Shown in pieces: positions 1-6,957 of a stretch of 55,143 bases of DNA; within the stretch, counting starts at the first letter, position 1, and each line of letters opens with the position of its first letter. The stretch is from a virus, in IMG/VR virus record IMGVR_UViG_3300033153_005039, positions 1 to 55,143 of that record; one strand, written 5' to 3'. The notes beneath the pieces were generated by a model. That model had not been told where the DNA came from and ran no database searches. It saw nothing but the letters and a program-made list of their open reading frames with translations. The translations under genes and the position numbers were made by a program.

Positions 1-37
1 GGAGGCAAGGGTGAGGATATTGACGGTAAGTTAGTGG
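1..37. repeat. 37-bp direct terminal repeat, left copy
   Basis: These bases are identical to the last 37 bases of the window. The helicase reading frame crosses the join without interruption, so this is the overlap of a circular assembly (a circularly permuted or circular phage genome). It is not evidence of a true packaged terminal repeat. Confidence 0.95.
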
Positions 38-189
38 ACTTTGATGATTTTGAAATAGAACTCATGCAGGCGAAAGATCGGACTGGCGGTACGGGATCGG
101 CCCTGTTCAACTTCAACCGCCCTACCGGGATATTCACTGAGATAAACACACCGCCGATTGGCGACGAAAACGAGAGGATGATAACATGA
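1..189 (+). CDS. dnaB: Replicative DNA helicase DnaB, C-terminal end (continues from right edge)
   Basis: This is the last 62 codons of the DnaB-family helicase that begins at 53901. Joined across the circle the protein is about 464 residues, normal for DnaB. The stretch has the end of the RecA-like motor, including the KDRTGGTG segment typical of the DnaB motif that carries the arginine/lysine finger region, then NFNRPTGIF near the end. The stop codon overlaps the ATG of the next gene (ATGA), which indicates translational coupling. Confidence 0.9.
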   Translation, partial: GGKGEDIDGKLVDFDDFEIELMQAKDRTGGTGSALFNFNRPTGIFTEINTPPIGDENERMIT

Positions 190-821
190 CATTTACAAAC
201 ATCAAAGCCAAAGTTAATACCAAGGGCAAAAAGCAGGTGCCTCTACTTGGTCCGCTGTTATTCGATGTTCGCGACTGGGGCGACGGCAAGGACAAAGATG
301 CCATGCTGTCAATCGAGACAGCGGTGCTGCAGGCATATTTTGAGGCCATTGATGATCTGAAAGAACGTCTGGGGTTCACCACGTCACGCGAGGATGATAA
401 CGTGACAAACGACGAAATCAACGCAACGCCGACATCGAATCTAACGGACTGCCTGATTGAGCGTATGACCAGTATGATTCACAGTCATCGCATCGACGGC
501 GTACAGCTTGCCGATGTACTCTCGCCACACGACGACGATACGATCACCATCGGACTCAAAAGAACGGAGGATTTGCTGGATGCAATTCTTGGTATGATTG
601 AGTCACACCGGGTACACATCGACAAGGCCAACATGCACGATGAGCTTGTGACGGCGTTGGGAAAGTCGAACGAATCGCTGAGGGCGTGGATGGAAAGCGT
701 CAGGGATGGAGATATCAACCCGCCAGATGATCCGGGTAAGGACGACTGGGACCAGCTTGAATCTCTTGAGAGGACACACGCCCGTGCGAAAGGAGCAACC
801 GATGATAACGATTCAGGCTAA
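186..821 (+). CDS. Hypothetical protein, 211 aa
   Basis: The ATG overlaps the helicase stop, so it belongs to the replication operon. The protein is acidic and hydrophilic, mostly helical by appearance, with no signal peptide or membrane segment. The C-terminus is rich in Asp and Glu. I recognise no domain. Its place directly after DnaB would suit a replication accessory protein, but that is inference from position only. Confidence 0.8.
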   Translation: MTFTNIKAKVNTKGKKQVPLLGPLLFDVRDWGDGKDKDAMLSIETAVLQAYFEAIDDLKERLGFTTSREDDNVTNDEINATPTSNLTDCLIERMTSMIHSHRIDGVQLADVLSPHDDDTITIGLKRTEDLLDAILGMIESHRVHIDKANMHDELVTALGKSNESLRAWMESVRDGDINPPDDPGKDDWDQLESLERTHARAKGATDDNDSG

Positions 822-1008
822 AATCGAAGATGAACACGTGCTAAAAGCATTGAAATTCTGTGGGGTTTACAAATCTCAAGAGAGGGCGACTGGGGGATAT
901 ACCCACCATTGGATAGCGGTATGGGGGGACCATCGCCTTTATGCCGAGGACGAGGCAGGAGCATGGAATCATTTCGACAATCTCAAACGGGATTTCCCGG
1001 ATAAATAA
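802..1008 (+). CDS. Hypothetical protein, 68 aa
   Basis: Start chosen at the ATG after AAAGGAGCAACCG; the frame is open further upstream but only inside the previous gene and without a ribosome site. The leader AAGGAGCAACCGATGATAA is nearly repeated at the next gene. The protein has a mixed alpha/beta look, with an aromatic YTHHWIAVWGDH segment. No family recognised. Confidence 0.7.
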   Translation: MITIQAKIEDEHVLKALKFCGVYKSQERATGGYTHHWIAVWGDHRLYAEDEAGAWNHFDNLKRDFPDK

Positions 1009-1020
1009 AAGGAGCAACCG

Positions 1021-1233
1021 ATGATAATTAACCGATTCGACATGACAGACAACATGCACTTTCATTTTTACCATTACGACGATCCGCTTTACCGGAGGTC
1101 GATGTCGTTCGCGTGTTGTGAACTGGCGATTGCCACTAAACATCTTGGGCGCAAGATCGCAAAAGTCATAGTGCCGCCGATAAACAAACTTTTAAAACTG
1201 ACACCGTCCCAGGTTCAGGCGCATGTGCAGTGA
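1021..1233 (+). CDS. Hypothetical protein, 70 aa, His/Tyr-rich N-terminus
   Basis: Preceded by the same AAGGAGCAACCG leader as the gene before it. The N-terminal part is rich in His, Phe and Tyr (HFHFYHYDD). The C-terminal part is basic and ends with a short amphipathic helix. No known domain. Confidence 0.65.
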   Translation: MIINRFDMTDNMHFHFYHYDDPLYRRSMSFACCELAIATKHLGRKIAKVIVPPINKLLKLTPSQVQAHVQ

Positions 1234-1260
1234 ACTCATGGCACAGGAGGGGCATTACTG

Positions 1261-1455
1261 ATGAGTGAAAAACTGCCATTCAAGCTTATGGAGGACAGAA
1301 TCGACACGTCGGAAGTTGATTGGATGTGTTTTAGCTGCACGTTTATATACAGCTACGGGAACGAATCGTGCCCTAATTGCGGGAGCAAGGACAGGGTTCC
1401 GATTGACGGCAGATGCAGAAAAGAAAGGGAGGGCTTTATTAATGACACCACTTGA
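1261..1455 (+). CDS. Zinc-ribbon protein, 64 aa
   Basis: A CxxC pair (CFSC) and a second pair (CPNC) 15 residues on form a rubredoxin-like zinc knuckle, flanked by charged sequence. GGAGG lies eleven bases before the ATG. It is one of many small zinc-ribbon proteins in this genome. Nucleic-acid or protein binding is likely but not shown. Confidence 0.7.
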   Translation: MSEKLPFKLMEDRIDTSEVDWMCFSCTFIYSYGNESCPNCGSKDRVPIDGRCRKEREGFINDTT

Positions 1456-1630
1456 AATCGAAGCCGCGATGGTAGCTGAATATCTCGCCACTCTGAAAGA
1501 ACTCATCTGCAAACACGGTGCGGGTAAGGCATCGCTGATGTTGAGGCTGGAGCAGTTGGAACAGGAAGCCGCCGTCACATACGACAGGCTGCTTAAACAG
1601 GACAGCGAGAAAATGGCGAGAATGAATTGA
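1442..1630 (+). CDS. Hypothetical helical protein, 62 aa
   Basis: Start taken at the ATG after AGGGAGGGCTTTATTA, overlapping the end of the zinc-ribbon gene. A longer frame upstream would lie wholly inside that gene. The sequence is amphipathic and helical, with heptad-like Leu and Glu, probably a small dimeric coiled coil. Function unknown. Confidence 0.65.
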   Translation: MTPLEIEAAMVAEYLATLKELICKHGAGKASLMLRLEQLEQEAAVTYDRLLKQDSEKMARMN

Positions 1631-1899
1631 TGTGCCAGCACGGGACACATAAGCGGGTAGAAATCTGCGGTGAGTTCATCGACATCGATGCCTGCATAGC
1701 GGACCAGGTTCAGGTTATCGCTTCACGGGGCATCAGGACGATCCAGTGCTGTTGCGGTCACGGCTCATCTGGTACGGCGATACTCCAGATCAGAGATGGG
1801 CAGGAAGCTTTGATAAAACGGCACGGATACAGATTGGACAGGACGGATGGACCATTCATCTGGCTAACGACACGGCACGATCCCGACGAACTTTACTGA
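1630..1899 (+). CDS. Hypothetical protein, 89 aa, CCCGHG motif
   Basis: The ATG overlaps the preceding stop (TGATG). The middle contains a run of three cysteines followed by GHG, and another Cys lies near the N-terminus, so metal binding is plausible. The pattern TIQCCCGHGSSG followed by a basic C-terminal half resembles small phage proteins of unknown role. No enzyme motif recognised. Confidence 0.7.
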   Translation: MCQHGTHKRVEICGEFIDIDACIADQVQVIASRGIRTIQCCCGHGSSGTAILQIRDGQEALIKRHGYRLDRTDGPFIWLTTRHDPDELY

Positions 1900-1911
1900 G
1901 GAGATGGAGCG

Positions 1912-2370
1912 ATGAAGAATATTTTCGAGATACATCATCACCGCATATTGCACCCGGTTTATTCGGCTTATTTTATGGGGCAATTCTTAGCATGTGCAGA
2001 GACAGAGAATGCGCTTGCCAAAAGGATACTGGACATGGGGGACGATGGAATATTAATTCCACGAATTTCATGCTCTGTGCCAACCGGGAAACCATTATTG
2101 GCAATCTGTCGGATATCATCAGAGGAATACATGGAGGATTGGAAGTCCCATAGCGCAAATCCAATGCCGCATGTAGACTGGTACAAGGTTAGCCGAATCG
2201 GATTGGACGATTTTACGATTCCAGATTACGGATCGGGGGATTATGAATATATTATTACGCATGGCACTACTAATTCCAAAACCGTTATCAAATACCACGC
2301 ATCGAGCATTTTCGAGATTGTAAAATGCGGTGTTGCCGATTACATGGAACGGCAGAAAGATATGCTATAA
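1912..2370 (+). CDS. Hypothetical protein, 152 aa
   Basis: Preceded by GAGGAGATGGAGCG. The N-terminus carries a histidine cluster (EIHHHRILH). The rest is a mixed alpha/beta globular sequence without membrane segments. No family recognised. The final codons contain the extended -10 element that drives the lipoprotein gene downstream. Confidence 0.7.
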   Translation: MKNIFEIHHHRILHPVYSAYFMGQFLACAETENALAKRILDMGDDGILIPRISCSVPTGKPLLAICRISSEEYMEDWKSHSANPMPHVDWYKVSRIGLDDFTIPDYGSGDYEYIITHGTTNSKTVIKYHASSIFEIVKCGVADYMERQKDML

Positions 2371-2371
2371 T
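2363..2371 (+). promoter_or_regulatory. Extended -10 promoter (TGCTATAAT)
   Basis: TG-C-TATAAT sits at the end of the upstream gene and 28 bases before the lipoprotein start, with no clear -35 box. It is one of six TGnTAYAAT elements in the first 9 kb. Confidence 0.6.
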
Positions 2372-2398
2372 AGTCCAATAAATCTTAAGGAGACAACA

Positions 2399-2839
2399 AT
2401 GAAATATCTACTCGTAGCAGTACTCGCACTGGTTTTGACATTCGCATCGGCATGTTTCAGCACCGTACCGACGGAACCGGAGCCTGTAGATGCGGAGATG
2501 AATACCGCTCTCGACATGATCCCTGACCTGCCGTATGATCTCGATTGCGGTAAGACGATGCGGGACTATTTCAACGTCACATTCTTTGACTCGGAGCGCA
2601 CAGCCCAGGCAGAATTTGAATGGGGCACTGACATGACCCCGGATGAGGTTCGACAATACTTCGCGGTCAAGATCAGCCTCGAAAGTTTTAAACCATATGA
2701 ATGCCTTGTGTACCCGTACTTTCTCGCAGCCATGCACTCACCCACGTTCACCGACGATTCAATCATGATGCTTGTAATGTGGATTGAGATGGGCGGGGAA
2801 GATGTACCGAACGGACCTCCGCCGGAGATGGATTGCTGA
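2399..2839 (+). CDS. Phage-encoded lipoprotein, 146 aa
   Basis: ATG follows AAGGAGACAACA. The N-terminus is a classic lipoprotein signal: Lys, a hydrophobic core of about 14 residues and the lipobox ASAC, so Cys19 would be lipidated. The mature part is acidic, with two TPDEV-like helices and a Pro-rich end. Phage lipoproteins often alter the host envelope or block superinfection, which is inference here. A dedicated upstream promoter suggests expression independent of the replication operon. Confidence 0.75.
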   Translation: MKYLLVAVLALVLTFASACFSTVPTEPEPVDAEMNTALDMIPDLPYDLDCGKTMRDYFNVTFFDSERTAQAEFEWGTDMTPDEVRQYFAVKISLESFKPYECLVYPYFLAAMHSPTFTDDSIMMLVMWIEMGGEDVPNGPPPEMDC

Positions 2840-2841
2840 TG

Positions 2842-2850
2842 TGATATAAT
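2842..2850 (+). promoter_or_regulatory. Extended -10 promoter (TGATATAAT)
   Basis: TG-A-TATAAT lies just past the lipoprotein stop. Its predicted start point (near 2857) is the first strand of a strong RNA stem, and no ORF follows before a terminator. Confidence 0.6.
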
Positions 2851-2855
2851 CAAAC

Positions 2856-2979
2856 GGGGGGCGGTCCTCTCACAACTACCTCCAACCGAAAGCACTGCAC
2901 TGTTCACCCTCGCAATATACCGTCCCCCTTATTTCGTCCTCCTCTCTTTACGCCCCCGGTGACCCGAGCCGGGGGTTTT
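2856..2979 (+). ncRNA. Candidate small RNA, ~124 nt, with anti-SD-like loops
   Basis: The intergenic stretch has its own extended -10 upstream and an intrinsic terminator at its end. Bases 2856-2864 (GGGGGGCGG) pair with 2920-2928 (CCGTCCCCC) through nine base pairs including one G-U. The 55-nt loop contains ACCTCC at 2878-2883, and a linker before the terminator contains TCCTCCTCTC at 2937-2946. Both match the anti-Shine-Dalgarno sequence and could pair with GGAGG ribosome sites. No coding potential is visible. The transcript and its role are inferred. Confidence 0.5.
2953..2979 (+). terminator. Intrinsic terminator
   Basis: Perfect 7-bp stem CCCCCGG/CCGGGGG around a nine-base loop, followed by TTTT. 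It ends the candidate small RNA and insulates the ParB-methyltransferase gene. Confidence 0.75.
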
Positions 2980-2980
2980 A

Positions 2981-2989
2981 TGGTACAAT
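2981..2989 (+). promoter_or_regulatory. Extended -10 promoter (TGGTACAAT)
   Basis: TG-G-TACAAT directly after the terminator and 16 bases before the start codon of the ParB-methyltransferase gene. No -35 match is evident. Confidence 0.55.
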
Positions 2990-3005
2990 CCGGGCAGGAG
3001 CGAAT

Positions 3006-4172
3006 ATGAAGATCGCGACTAAGAAATTATCAGAGCTGAAACCGGCTCAATATAATCCCCGTCAAATCTCAGACACCGCAATGGCAGGACTCCGGGCGAG
3101 TATCGAGCGATTCGGACTCGTGGAGCCCATCGTGTGGAATAAGCAGACTGGGCATATCGTAGGCGGACACCAACGCCTGAAGGTCCTGGAAGAGCAGGGC
3201 GTTAAAAAAACCGAGGTAGTCGTAATCGATATCGCGGAATCAGAGGAACGTGCCCTTAACGTGACGCTGAATAATCCCGGTATCACTGGTGAGTTCACGC
3301 CTGACCTACAGGCAATACTTGGTGATATCAAGCTGGACATCGGCGAGGATGATTTCTGTGACCTGCGTCTCGACGATTTGCTCGATCCAGTGCTGAAGGA
3401 AGGCAAGACTGATCCCGACGACATCCCTGAAGTAACAGAGCCGACAGTCAAGCCCGGTCAGATATGGAAGCTAGGCATGCACCGGGTTATGTGTGGTGAC
3501 TCGACCGACGCGGGAGCTGTGGCGTTGCTTATGGACGGGATGAAGGCTGATATGGTTTTCACTGATCCGCCATATGGTATCGATTATATTCCGAATTATT
3601 CAACATCGAACCGCCCTTATAAGAATTCTGCTATTAAAGGGGATGACAAAGTTGACATATCATGGATTGAGCTATTCGAGGCACCGCGAAGATATGTTTG
3701 CACACGCTGGGATGTATATCCACACTGGCTGACTGCCCTAAGTAATGTTAAAAATTTAATTGTCTGGGATAAAGGTCAAGGTGCGGCGGGCAATGTAAAA
3801 TCATATGCGCCAAGACACGAATTTATAATCTTTACGGCAAGTGATTCAGGGGAAACGCATCGAGACAAAAGGCAGGATAACCTCTGGTTGGTTCCCGGAT
3901 TCGCGCAATTCACAGCAAGAACAAAAGAGGATACATGGGGTGTTCATCCAACGCAGAAGCCGGTTCAGTTAGTCGAGAATGCGATATTAGATAGCTCGCA
4001 TGCAGGAGAAGTCGTCGTGGACCCATTCCTCGGTTCCGGCTCAACCCTGATAGCCTGCGAACGCACCGACCGCGCATGTTATGGAATGGAAATAGATCCC
4101 CACTACTGCGATGTGATAATCAAACGCTGGGAGGATTATACCGGCTACAAGGCCGCACTTGTGGTACAATAA
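3006..4172 (+). CDS. ParB-like nuclease/CTPase domain fused to a DNA methyltransferase
   Basis: Residues 1-120 form a ParB/Srx-type domain, with the GGHQR signature at 53-57. Residues 145-388 form an SAM-dependent N6-adenine/N4-cytosine methyltransferase, with the catalytic DPPYGIDY at 187-194 and the cofactor loop DPFLGSGST at 339-347 (beta-class order: catalytic motif first). Such fusions are common in phages and usually methylate phage DNA. Target sequence cannot be read from the protein. The gene has its own promoter and ribosome site GCAGGAG. It is one of three methyltransferases in the genome. Confidence 0.92.
   Translation: MKIATKKLSELKPAQYNPRQISDTAMAGLRASIERFGLVEPIVWNKQTGHIVGGHQRLKVLEEQGVKKTEVVVIDIAESEERALNVTLNNPGITGEFTPDLQAILGDIKLDIGEDDFCDLRLDDLLDPVLKEGKTDPDDIPEVTEPTVKPGQIWKLGMHRVMCGDSTDAGAVALLMDGMKADMVFTDPPYGIDYIPNYSTSNRPYKNSAIKGDDKVDISWIELFEAPRRYVCTRWDVYPHWLTALSNVKNLIVWDKGQGAAGNVKSYAPRHEFIIFTASDSGETHRDKRQDNLWLVPGFAQFTARTKEDTWGVHPTQKPVQLVENAILDSSHAGEVVVDPFLGSGSTLIACERTDRACYGMEIDPHYCDVIIKRWEDYTGYKAALVVQ
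4162..4170 (+). promoter_or_regulatory. Extended -10 promoter (TGGTACAAT), probably leaderless
   Basis: TG-G-TACAAT ends eight bases before the ATG of the small terminase candidate. Initiation about 7-8 bases downstream would fall on the start codon itself, and no Shine-Dalgarno sequence lies between. Confidence 0.55.
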
Positions 4173-4177
4173 ACCCG

Positions 4178-4756
4178 ATGGCAGGTAAACCAAAATATGA
4201 CTGGGACAAGATCGAGGCACTCTTTGTAACGGGCGACATGTCGATGAATGATCTCGCGGCATCTGAGGGCGTACCCGTAACAACACTATATACAAACGCA
4301 TCCGACAGAAACTGGACTAAGAAACGACAGGAATACAGGGACTCTCTCAGAGAAGAGCAAATCGAGATCGCCCGGAAGGATGCCATCGATGATAAGTCGA
4401 AGTTCGATACTATGACTGATCGGGCTTGCAACGTGGCGTCGGCAATGGTGGCAAAGAAATTAACCGACGCTCATAACGACCCTAAGAACAAATCGATTAC
4501 CAGTGGCGAGCTCAAGACGATGATGGATACGGTCCGCACGACCCAGGAAATCAAATACCGCCGTCACGATATCCCGGCTCCTAAGCAGCCCATTGAACTC
4601 GAAAGCAAAGATTCATTCATGCGATACCAGGAAATGCTCGCTATGGAGACAGCCAAGCTCAGGGAGCGCGGTAACGGCAACGGTGCCGACGATGAACCGG
4701 AGAAGGAAGAGGGCACATACGTCCCGGTGAAGCTGGAACTGCCAGTACAGAATTAG
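4178..4756 (+). CDS. terS: Probable terminase small subunit, 192 aa
   Basis: Residues 5-55 look like the helix-turn-helix of terminase small subunits: YDWDKIEALFVTGDMS, then LAASEGV, then TTLYTNASDRNW, then KKRQEYR. A long helical middle and a charged C-terminal tail follow, as expected for a DNA-recognising oligomer that docks on the large subunit. The ORF opens upstream but only inside the methyltransferase gene. No ribosome site is present; the -10 element directly upstream suggests a leaderless mRNA. About 4 kb of small genes separate it from the large subunit, which is unusual. Confidence 0.7.
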   Translation: MAGKPKYDWDKIEALFVTGDMSMNDLAASEGVPVTTLYTNASDRNWTKKRQEYRDSLREEQIEIARKDAIDDKSKFDTMTDRACNVASAMVAKKLTDAHNDPKNKSITSGELKTMMDTVRTTQEIKYRRHDIPAPKQPIELESKDSFMRYQEMLAMETAKLRERGNGNGADDEPEKEEGTYVPVKLELPVQN

Positions 4757-4789
4757 ACCATCTACCCATTTCGGGATTGTTTTAGAATG

Positions 4790-4819
4790 CCTGGTCACGG
4801 AGGACCGGGTGTTTTTTTT
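4790..4819 (+). terminator. Intrinsic terminator
   Basis: CCTGGTC/GACCGGG stem (7 bp, one G-U), six-base loop, then TG and eight Ts. It ends the small terminase transcript just before a consensus promoter. Confidence 0.85.
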
Positions 4820-4840
4820 GTCGATAGCATATAAAACCGC

Positions 4841-4869
4841 TTGACAGTAAGTACAAAGGGGTTTATACT
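4841..4869 (+). promoter_or_regulatory. Consensus sigma70 promoter
   Basis: TTGACA and TATACT separated by exactly 17 bases, 39 bases upstream of the next start codon. The spacer shares much of its sequence with the leftward promoter at 35986-36014, ending in GGTTTATACT in both, so a common regulator may bind there. Confidence 0.85.
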
Positions 4870-4907
4870 GCCCGTGTGGGCTAAGACCGAACATACAGGA
4901 GGACGTT

Positions 4908-5195
4908 ATGGACAAACTACCAGACGTAATCACAATGGGCAAGAAGTACAAACCCGCAATGGAGATCACCGAGCAGGCCGCAGCCGACGAATACTTTGAG
5001 ATTCTTGTCGAGCACAGCATGCGGGTATCTGAGAATTCCCGCGAGGAAGCAGAGAGCGTCGAACGACAAAATCTTGGATACGTCGCCGGGTTTTACAATC
5101 AGGAAACGATGGATCGCGTTAACCGTTTATTCAGGACAACGCACCCAATATTCGGCGAGACTGCGCCACGCGGCGGTGGCATATTGTCACGATAG
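4908..5195 (+). CDS. Hypothetical protein, 95 aa
   Basis: First gene after the strong promoter; ribosome site AGGAGG followed by ACGTT. The protein is mostly alpha-helical by appearance and has a C-terminal Gly-rich tail. Strong transcription suggests an early or abundant product. No domain recognised. Confidence 0.75.
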   Translation: MDKLPDVITMGKKYKPAMEITEQAAADEYFEILVEHSMRVSENSREEAESVERQNLGYVAGFYNQETMDRVNRLFRTTHPIFGETAPRGGGILSR

Positions 5196-5205
5196 GAGGA
5201 CGTTG

Positions 5206-5424
5206 ATGTCACACGACAAACCGCCACTAGAAAACAAACATCTCAAATCGAGCCCAGGTGATGGCTGGGAATTCTGTACCAACACCGACCGCATGAGCCG
5301 CGGCCTATGCTGGGCACGTGAAGAGTACGGTGATGACTACCGCTACAAGGTGGTCGGCAAGGCTTACGACGATGGCGGGAACCTGATGAAGGGTCGCGTG
5401 TCGATCTGGAGAAAGAAAAAGTAA
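5206..5424 (+). CDS. Hypothetical protein, 72 aa
   Basis: Start set at the ATG after AGGAGGACGTTG, a near copy of the preceding gene's leader, so the two starts look duplicated. The sequence has a DGWEFCTNTDR stretch and a strongly basic end (WRKKK). A small beta-rich fold is likely. Function unknown. Confidence 0.7.
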   Translation: MSHDKPPLENKHLKSSPGDGWEFCTNTDRMSRGLCWAREEYGDDYRYKVVGKAYDDGGNLMKGRVSIWRKKK

Positions 5425-5436
5425 AGGGAGGATGCG

Positions 5437-5685
5437 ATGAATATTTATCTGATATCGCAGGGAGTAAATGACGATTATGACACCTATGATTCAGCCGTGG
5501 TGATTGCCGCAACGCTTGACGATGCGCAATTAATGCATCCAGAAGGTGCCCAATGGCGTGATGGTAGATGGAGTAGGGGCGGAAATACCTGGGCACCGCC
5601 TGAAAAAGTGGCTGCTCAGATGATTGGAACTGCTGGCCCGAATGACACGCCAAACGTTATATGCGCCAGTTTTAATGCAGGGTGA
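5437..5685 (+). CDS. Hypothetical protein, 82 aa
   Basis: Ribosome site GGGAGG before the ATG. The pattern of an N-terminal beta strand (NIYLISQG), then SAVVIAATLDDA, then HP and a W-rich turn resembles small phage proteins built like VVxAxTxxEAxxIHP. It may be related to that family, but this is a weak resemblance. The stop lies within the ribosome-site region of the regulator gene that follows. Confidence 0.7.
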   Translation: MNIYLISQGVNDDYDTYDSAVVIAATLDDAQLMHPEGAQWRDGRWSRGGNTWAPPEKVAAQMIGTAGPNDTPNVICASFNAG

Positions 5686-5689
5686 CATC

Positions 5690-5872
5690 GTGAAAGATAA
5701 AATCAAATCAGCCAGGATCAAAGCCGGGTGGACGCAACAGAAACTTGCTGACGAGGCCGGTACGACCAAGCAGACCGTGAGCAACATCGAGACGGGCAGG
5801 TTCTCGCCAACGATGACGACGATAAAGAAGATCGGCAAGGCTCTCGATATGGACTGGCGCGATTTGGTATAA
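5690..5872 (+). CDS. XRE-family helix-turn-helix regulator, 60 aa
   Basis: A compact Cro/CI-type DNA-binding domain: KIKSARIKAGWTQQKLAD, then TTKQTVSNIETGR as recognition region, then a C-terminal helix. GTG start chosen because GCAGGG precedes it; an in-frame ATG 15 bases upstream lacks a ribosome site. There is no oligomerisation or cleavage domain. It may act as a Cro-like repressor of a nearby promoter. The last codons carry the next gene's extended -10 element. Confidence 0.85.
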   Translation: MKDKIKSARIKAGWTQQKLADEAGTTKQTVSNIETGRFSPTMTTIKKIGKALDMDWRDLV

Positions 5873-5873
5873 T
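5865..5873 (+). promoter_or_regulatory. Extended -10 promoter (TGGTATAAT)
   Basis: TG-G-TATAAT overlaps the end of the XRE gene and lies 17 bases before the next start codon. Confidence 0.55.
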
Positions 5874-5890
5874 CACATAAGGAGAATATC

Positions 5891-6055
5891 ATGACCAATG
5901 ACCAGAATAATCAGGGACGAATGCCGGGCGGTACAGGACAGGGGCCGGATGGTATTTGCACATGTCCGGTATGCGGGAATATTGAGTCGCACGTAACGGG
6001 GCAGCCATGTAATCAGAGAAAATGCCCTGCATGTGGCGCGACGATGACCAGGTAA
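5891..6055 (+). CDS. Small zinc-ribbon protein, 54 aa, CxCPxCG...CPxCG type
   Basis: Preceded by AAGGAG. Gly-rich N-terminus (GRMPGGTGQGPDG), then CTCPVCG, then GQPC and CPACGATM. The arrangement closely resembles a family of small bacterial and archaeal proteins I recall from anaerobes, often near iron-sulfur or nitrogenase-cofactor-related genes. That association is recollection, not a search result. In a phage it would be an acquired accessory gene with its own promoter. Confidence 0.75.
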   Translation: MTNDQNNQGRMPGGTGQGPDGICTCPVCGNIESHVTGQPCNQRKCPACGATMTR

Positions 6056-6069
6056 AGGGAGCGTGAGAG

Positions 6070-6243
6070 ATGAAATATTTAATTCCAAGTGGCTACACAG
6101 TATCATTTGCTGCTGGCGGCATGGTCTATCATATCTGGATTCTTTACGGGCGAGCACCCGTAACATGGCTCATGGCTATTGGCGTAATCACAATCATGTT
6201 TCTGATTGCAAGTACTTGTGACCGTTACAGGAAAGGAGCGTGA
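6070..6243 (+). CDS. Small membrane protein, 57 aa
   Basis: Two hydrophobic segments (about residues 8-25 and 30-48) around a short basic turn, with a positively charged C-terminus (DRYRKGA). Ribosome site GGGAGCGT. A phage inner-membrane miniprotein. Holin-like topology is possible, but its position among early small genes argues against a lysis role. Confidence 0.65.
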   Translation: MKYLIPSGYTVSFAAGGMVYHIWILYGRAPVTWLMAIGVITIMFLIASTCDRYRKGA

Positions 6244-6246
6244 GTG

Positions 6247-6660
6247 ATGAACGATAAGAAAAAAATATCACCCACGCCTTGGGAGATCGTGTTTGACAAT
6301 GCAGCCGAAGAATACAGACTGAAAGATGCTGATGGAAACTATATCGATGCCGGCTGTACAATAACACTAGCATGGGAGCAGATAGTTAACGCCGTCAACT
6401 CCCCTGATGGTTTTAAAGACGAAATTAGGAAAGCCAACCGCGAATACAAGGAAGAAAACACAAACCTCGAAACTGAAGTTAGGAATGCCTACGATATTAT
6501 CGAGGGGCTTATCTCGGTAATTGATGAAACAATTGAGACGTTAAAGGGGAGGCATCCTGCTGATGTCACGGCAAGAGAGGCGGCACTAAACTATCTTGAA
6601 GCCCGTTATTACCGAGTCGATGAGGCGAATGAAATCATCAAACCAAAGGACGAATCATGA
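6247..6660 (+). CDS. Hypothetical protein, 137 aa, coiled coil
   Basis: Starts with a PTPWEIVFDN segment and a short beta domain like the small phage proteins that begin with TPW and an xDAxG hairpin. From about residue 60 a helical coiled coil follows. ATG preferred over the in-frame GTG three bases upstream because AAGGAG is better spaced. Function unknown. Confidence 0.75.
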   Translation: MNDKKKISPTPWEIVFDNAAEEYRLKDADGNYIDAGCTITLAWEQIVNAVNSPDGFKDEIRKANREYKEENTNLETEVRNAYDIIEGLISVIDETIETLKGRHPADVTAREAALNYLEARYYRVDEANEIIKPKDES

Positions 6661-6797
6661 AACAACACAGACCCGATAACATTGCCACCTGCCCCAAATG
6701 CGGGAAGCTTCACAGAGTCAAGCGCAACAGGACGGGCACGGTTCGCTGCATGTGCAAGGCGATATTCAGGATTTGGAAGGGGCGACGGTATGAGTGA
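6657..6797 (+). CDS. Basic zinc-ribbon protein, 46 aa
   Basis: The ATG overlaps the previous stop (ATGA). CPKCG and CMC are separated by 14 residues rich in Arg and Lys, a likely nucleic-acid-binding zinc ribbon. Confidence 0.6.
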   Translation: MKQHRPDNIATCPKCGKLHRVKRNRTGTVRCMCKAIFRIWKGRRYE

Positions 6798-6957
6798 ACC
6801 ATTGATATTTAAAAAAGCCATGTTGATTATCGGCGACACCGCTATTCCAGTAACCGATGTCGTGATTACATTATACGAGCCAGCCTGGTACGTGCTGGAT
6901 TTCGACGATATTCACATGGGGATGATCTTTGATGATTTGGGTGCAAGCCATGACTGA
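6790..6957 (+). CDS. Hypothetical protein, 55 aa
   Basis: Overlaps the end of the zinc-ribbon gene by eight bases. The sequence alternates hydrophobic beta strands (AMLIIGDTAIPVTDVVITLY) with an acidic C-terminus. No known domain. Confidence 0.6.
   Translation: MSEPLIFKKAMLIIGDTAIPVTDVVITLYEPAWYVLDFDDIHMGMIFDDLGASHD

Noticed and set aside
1627-1632. TTG start three bases before ATG 1630
   Set aside because: ATG overlaps the previous stop (TGATG), the usual coupling in this operon; TTG has no better spacing.
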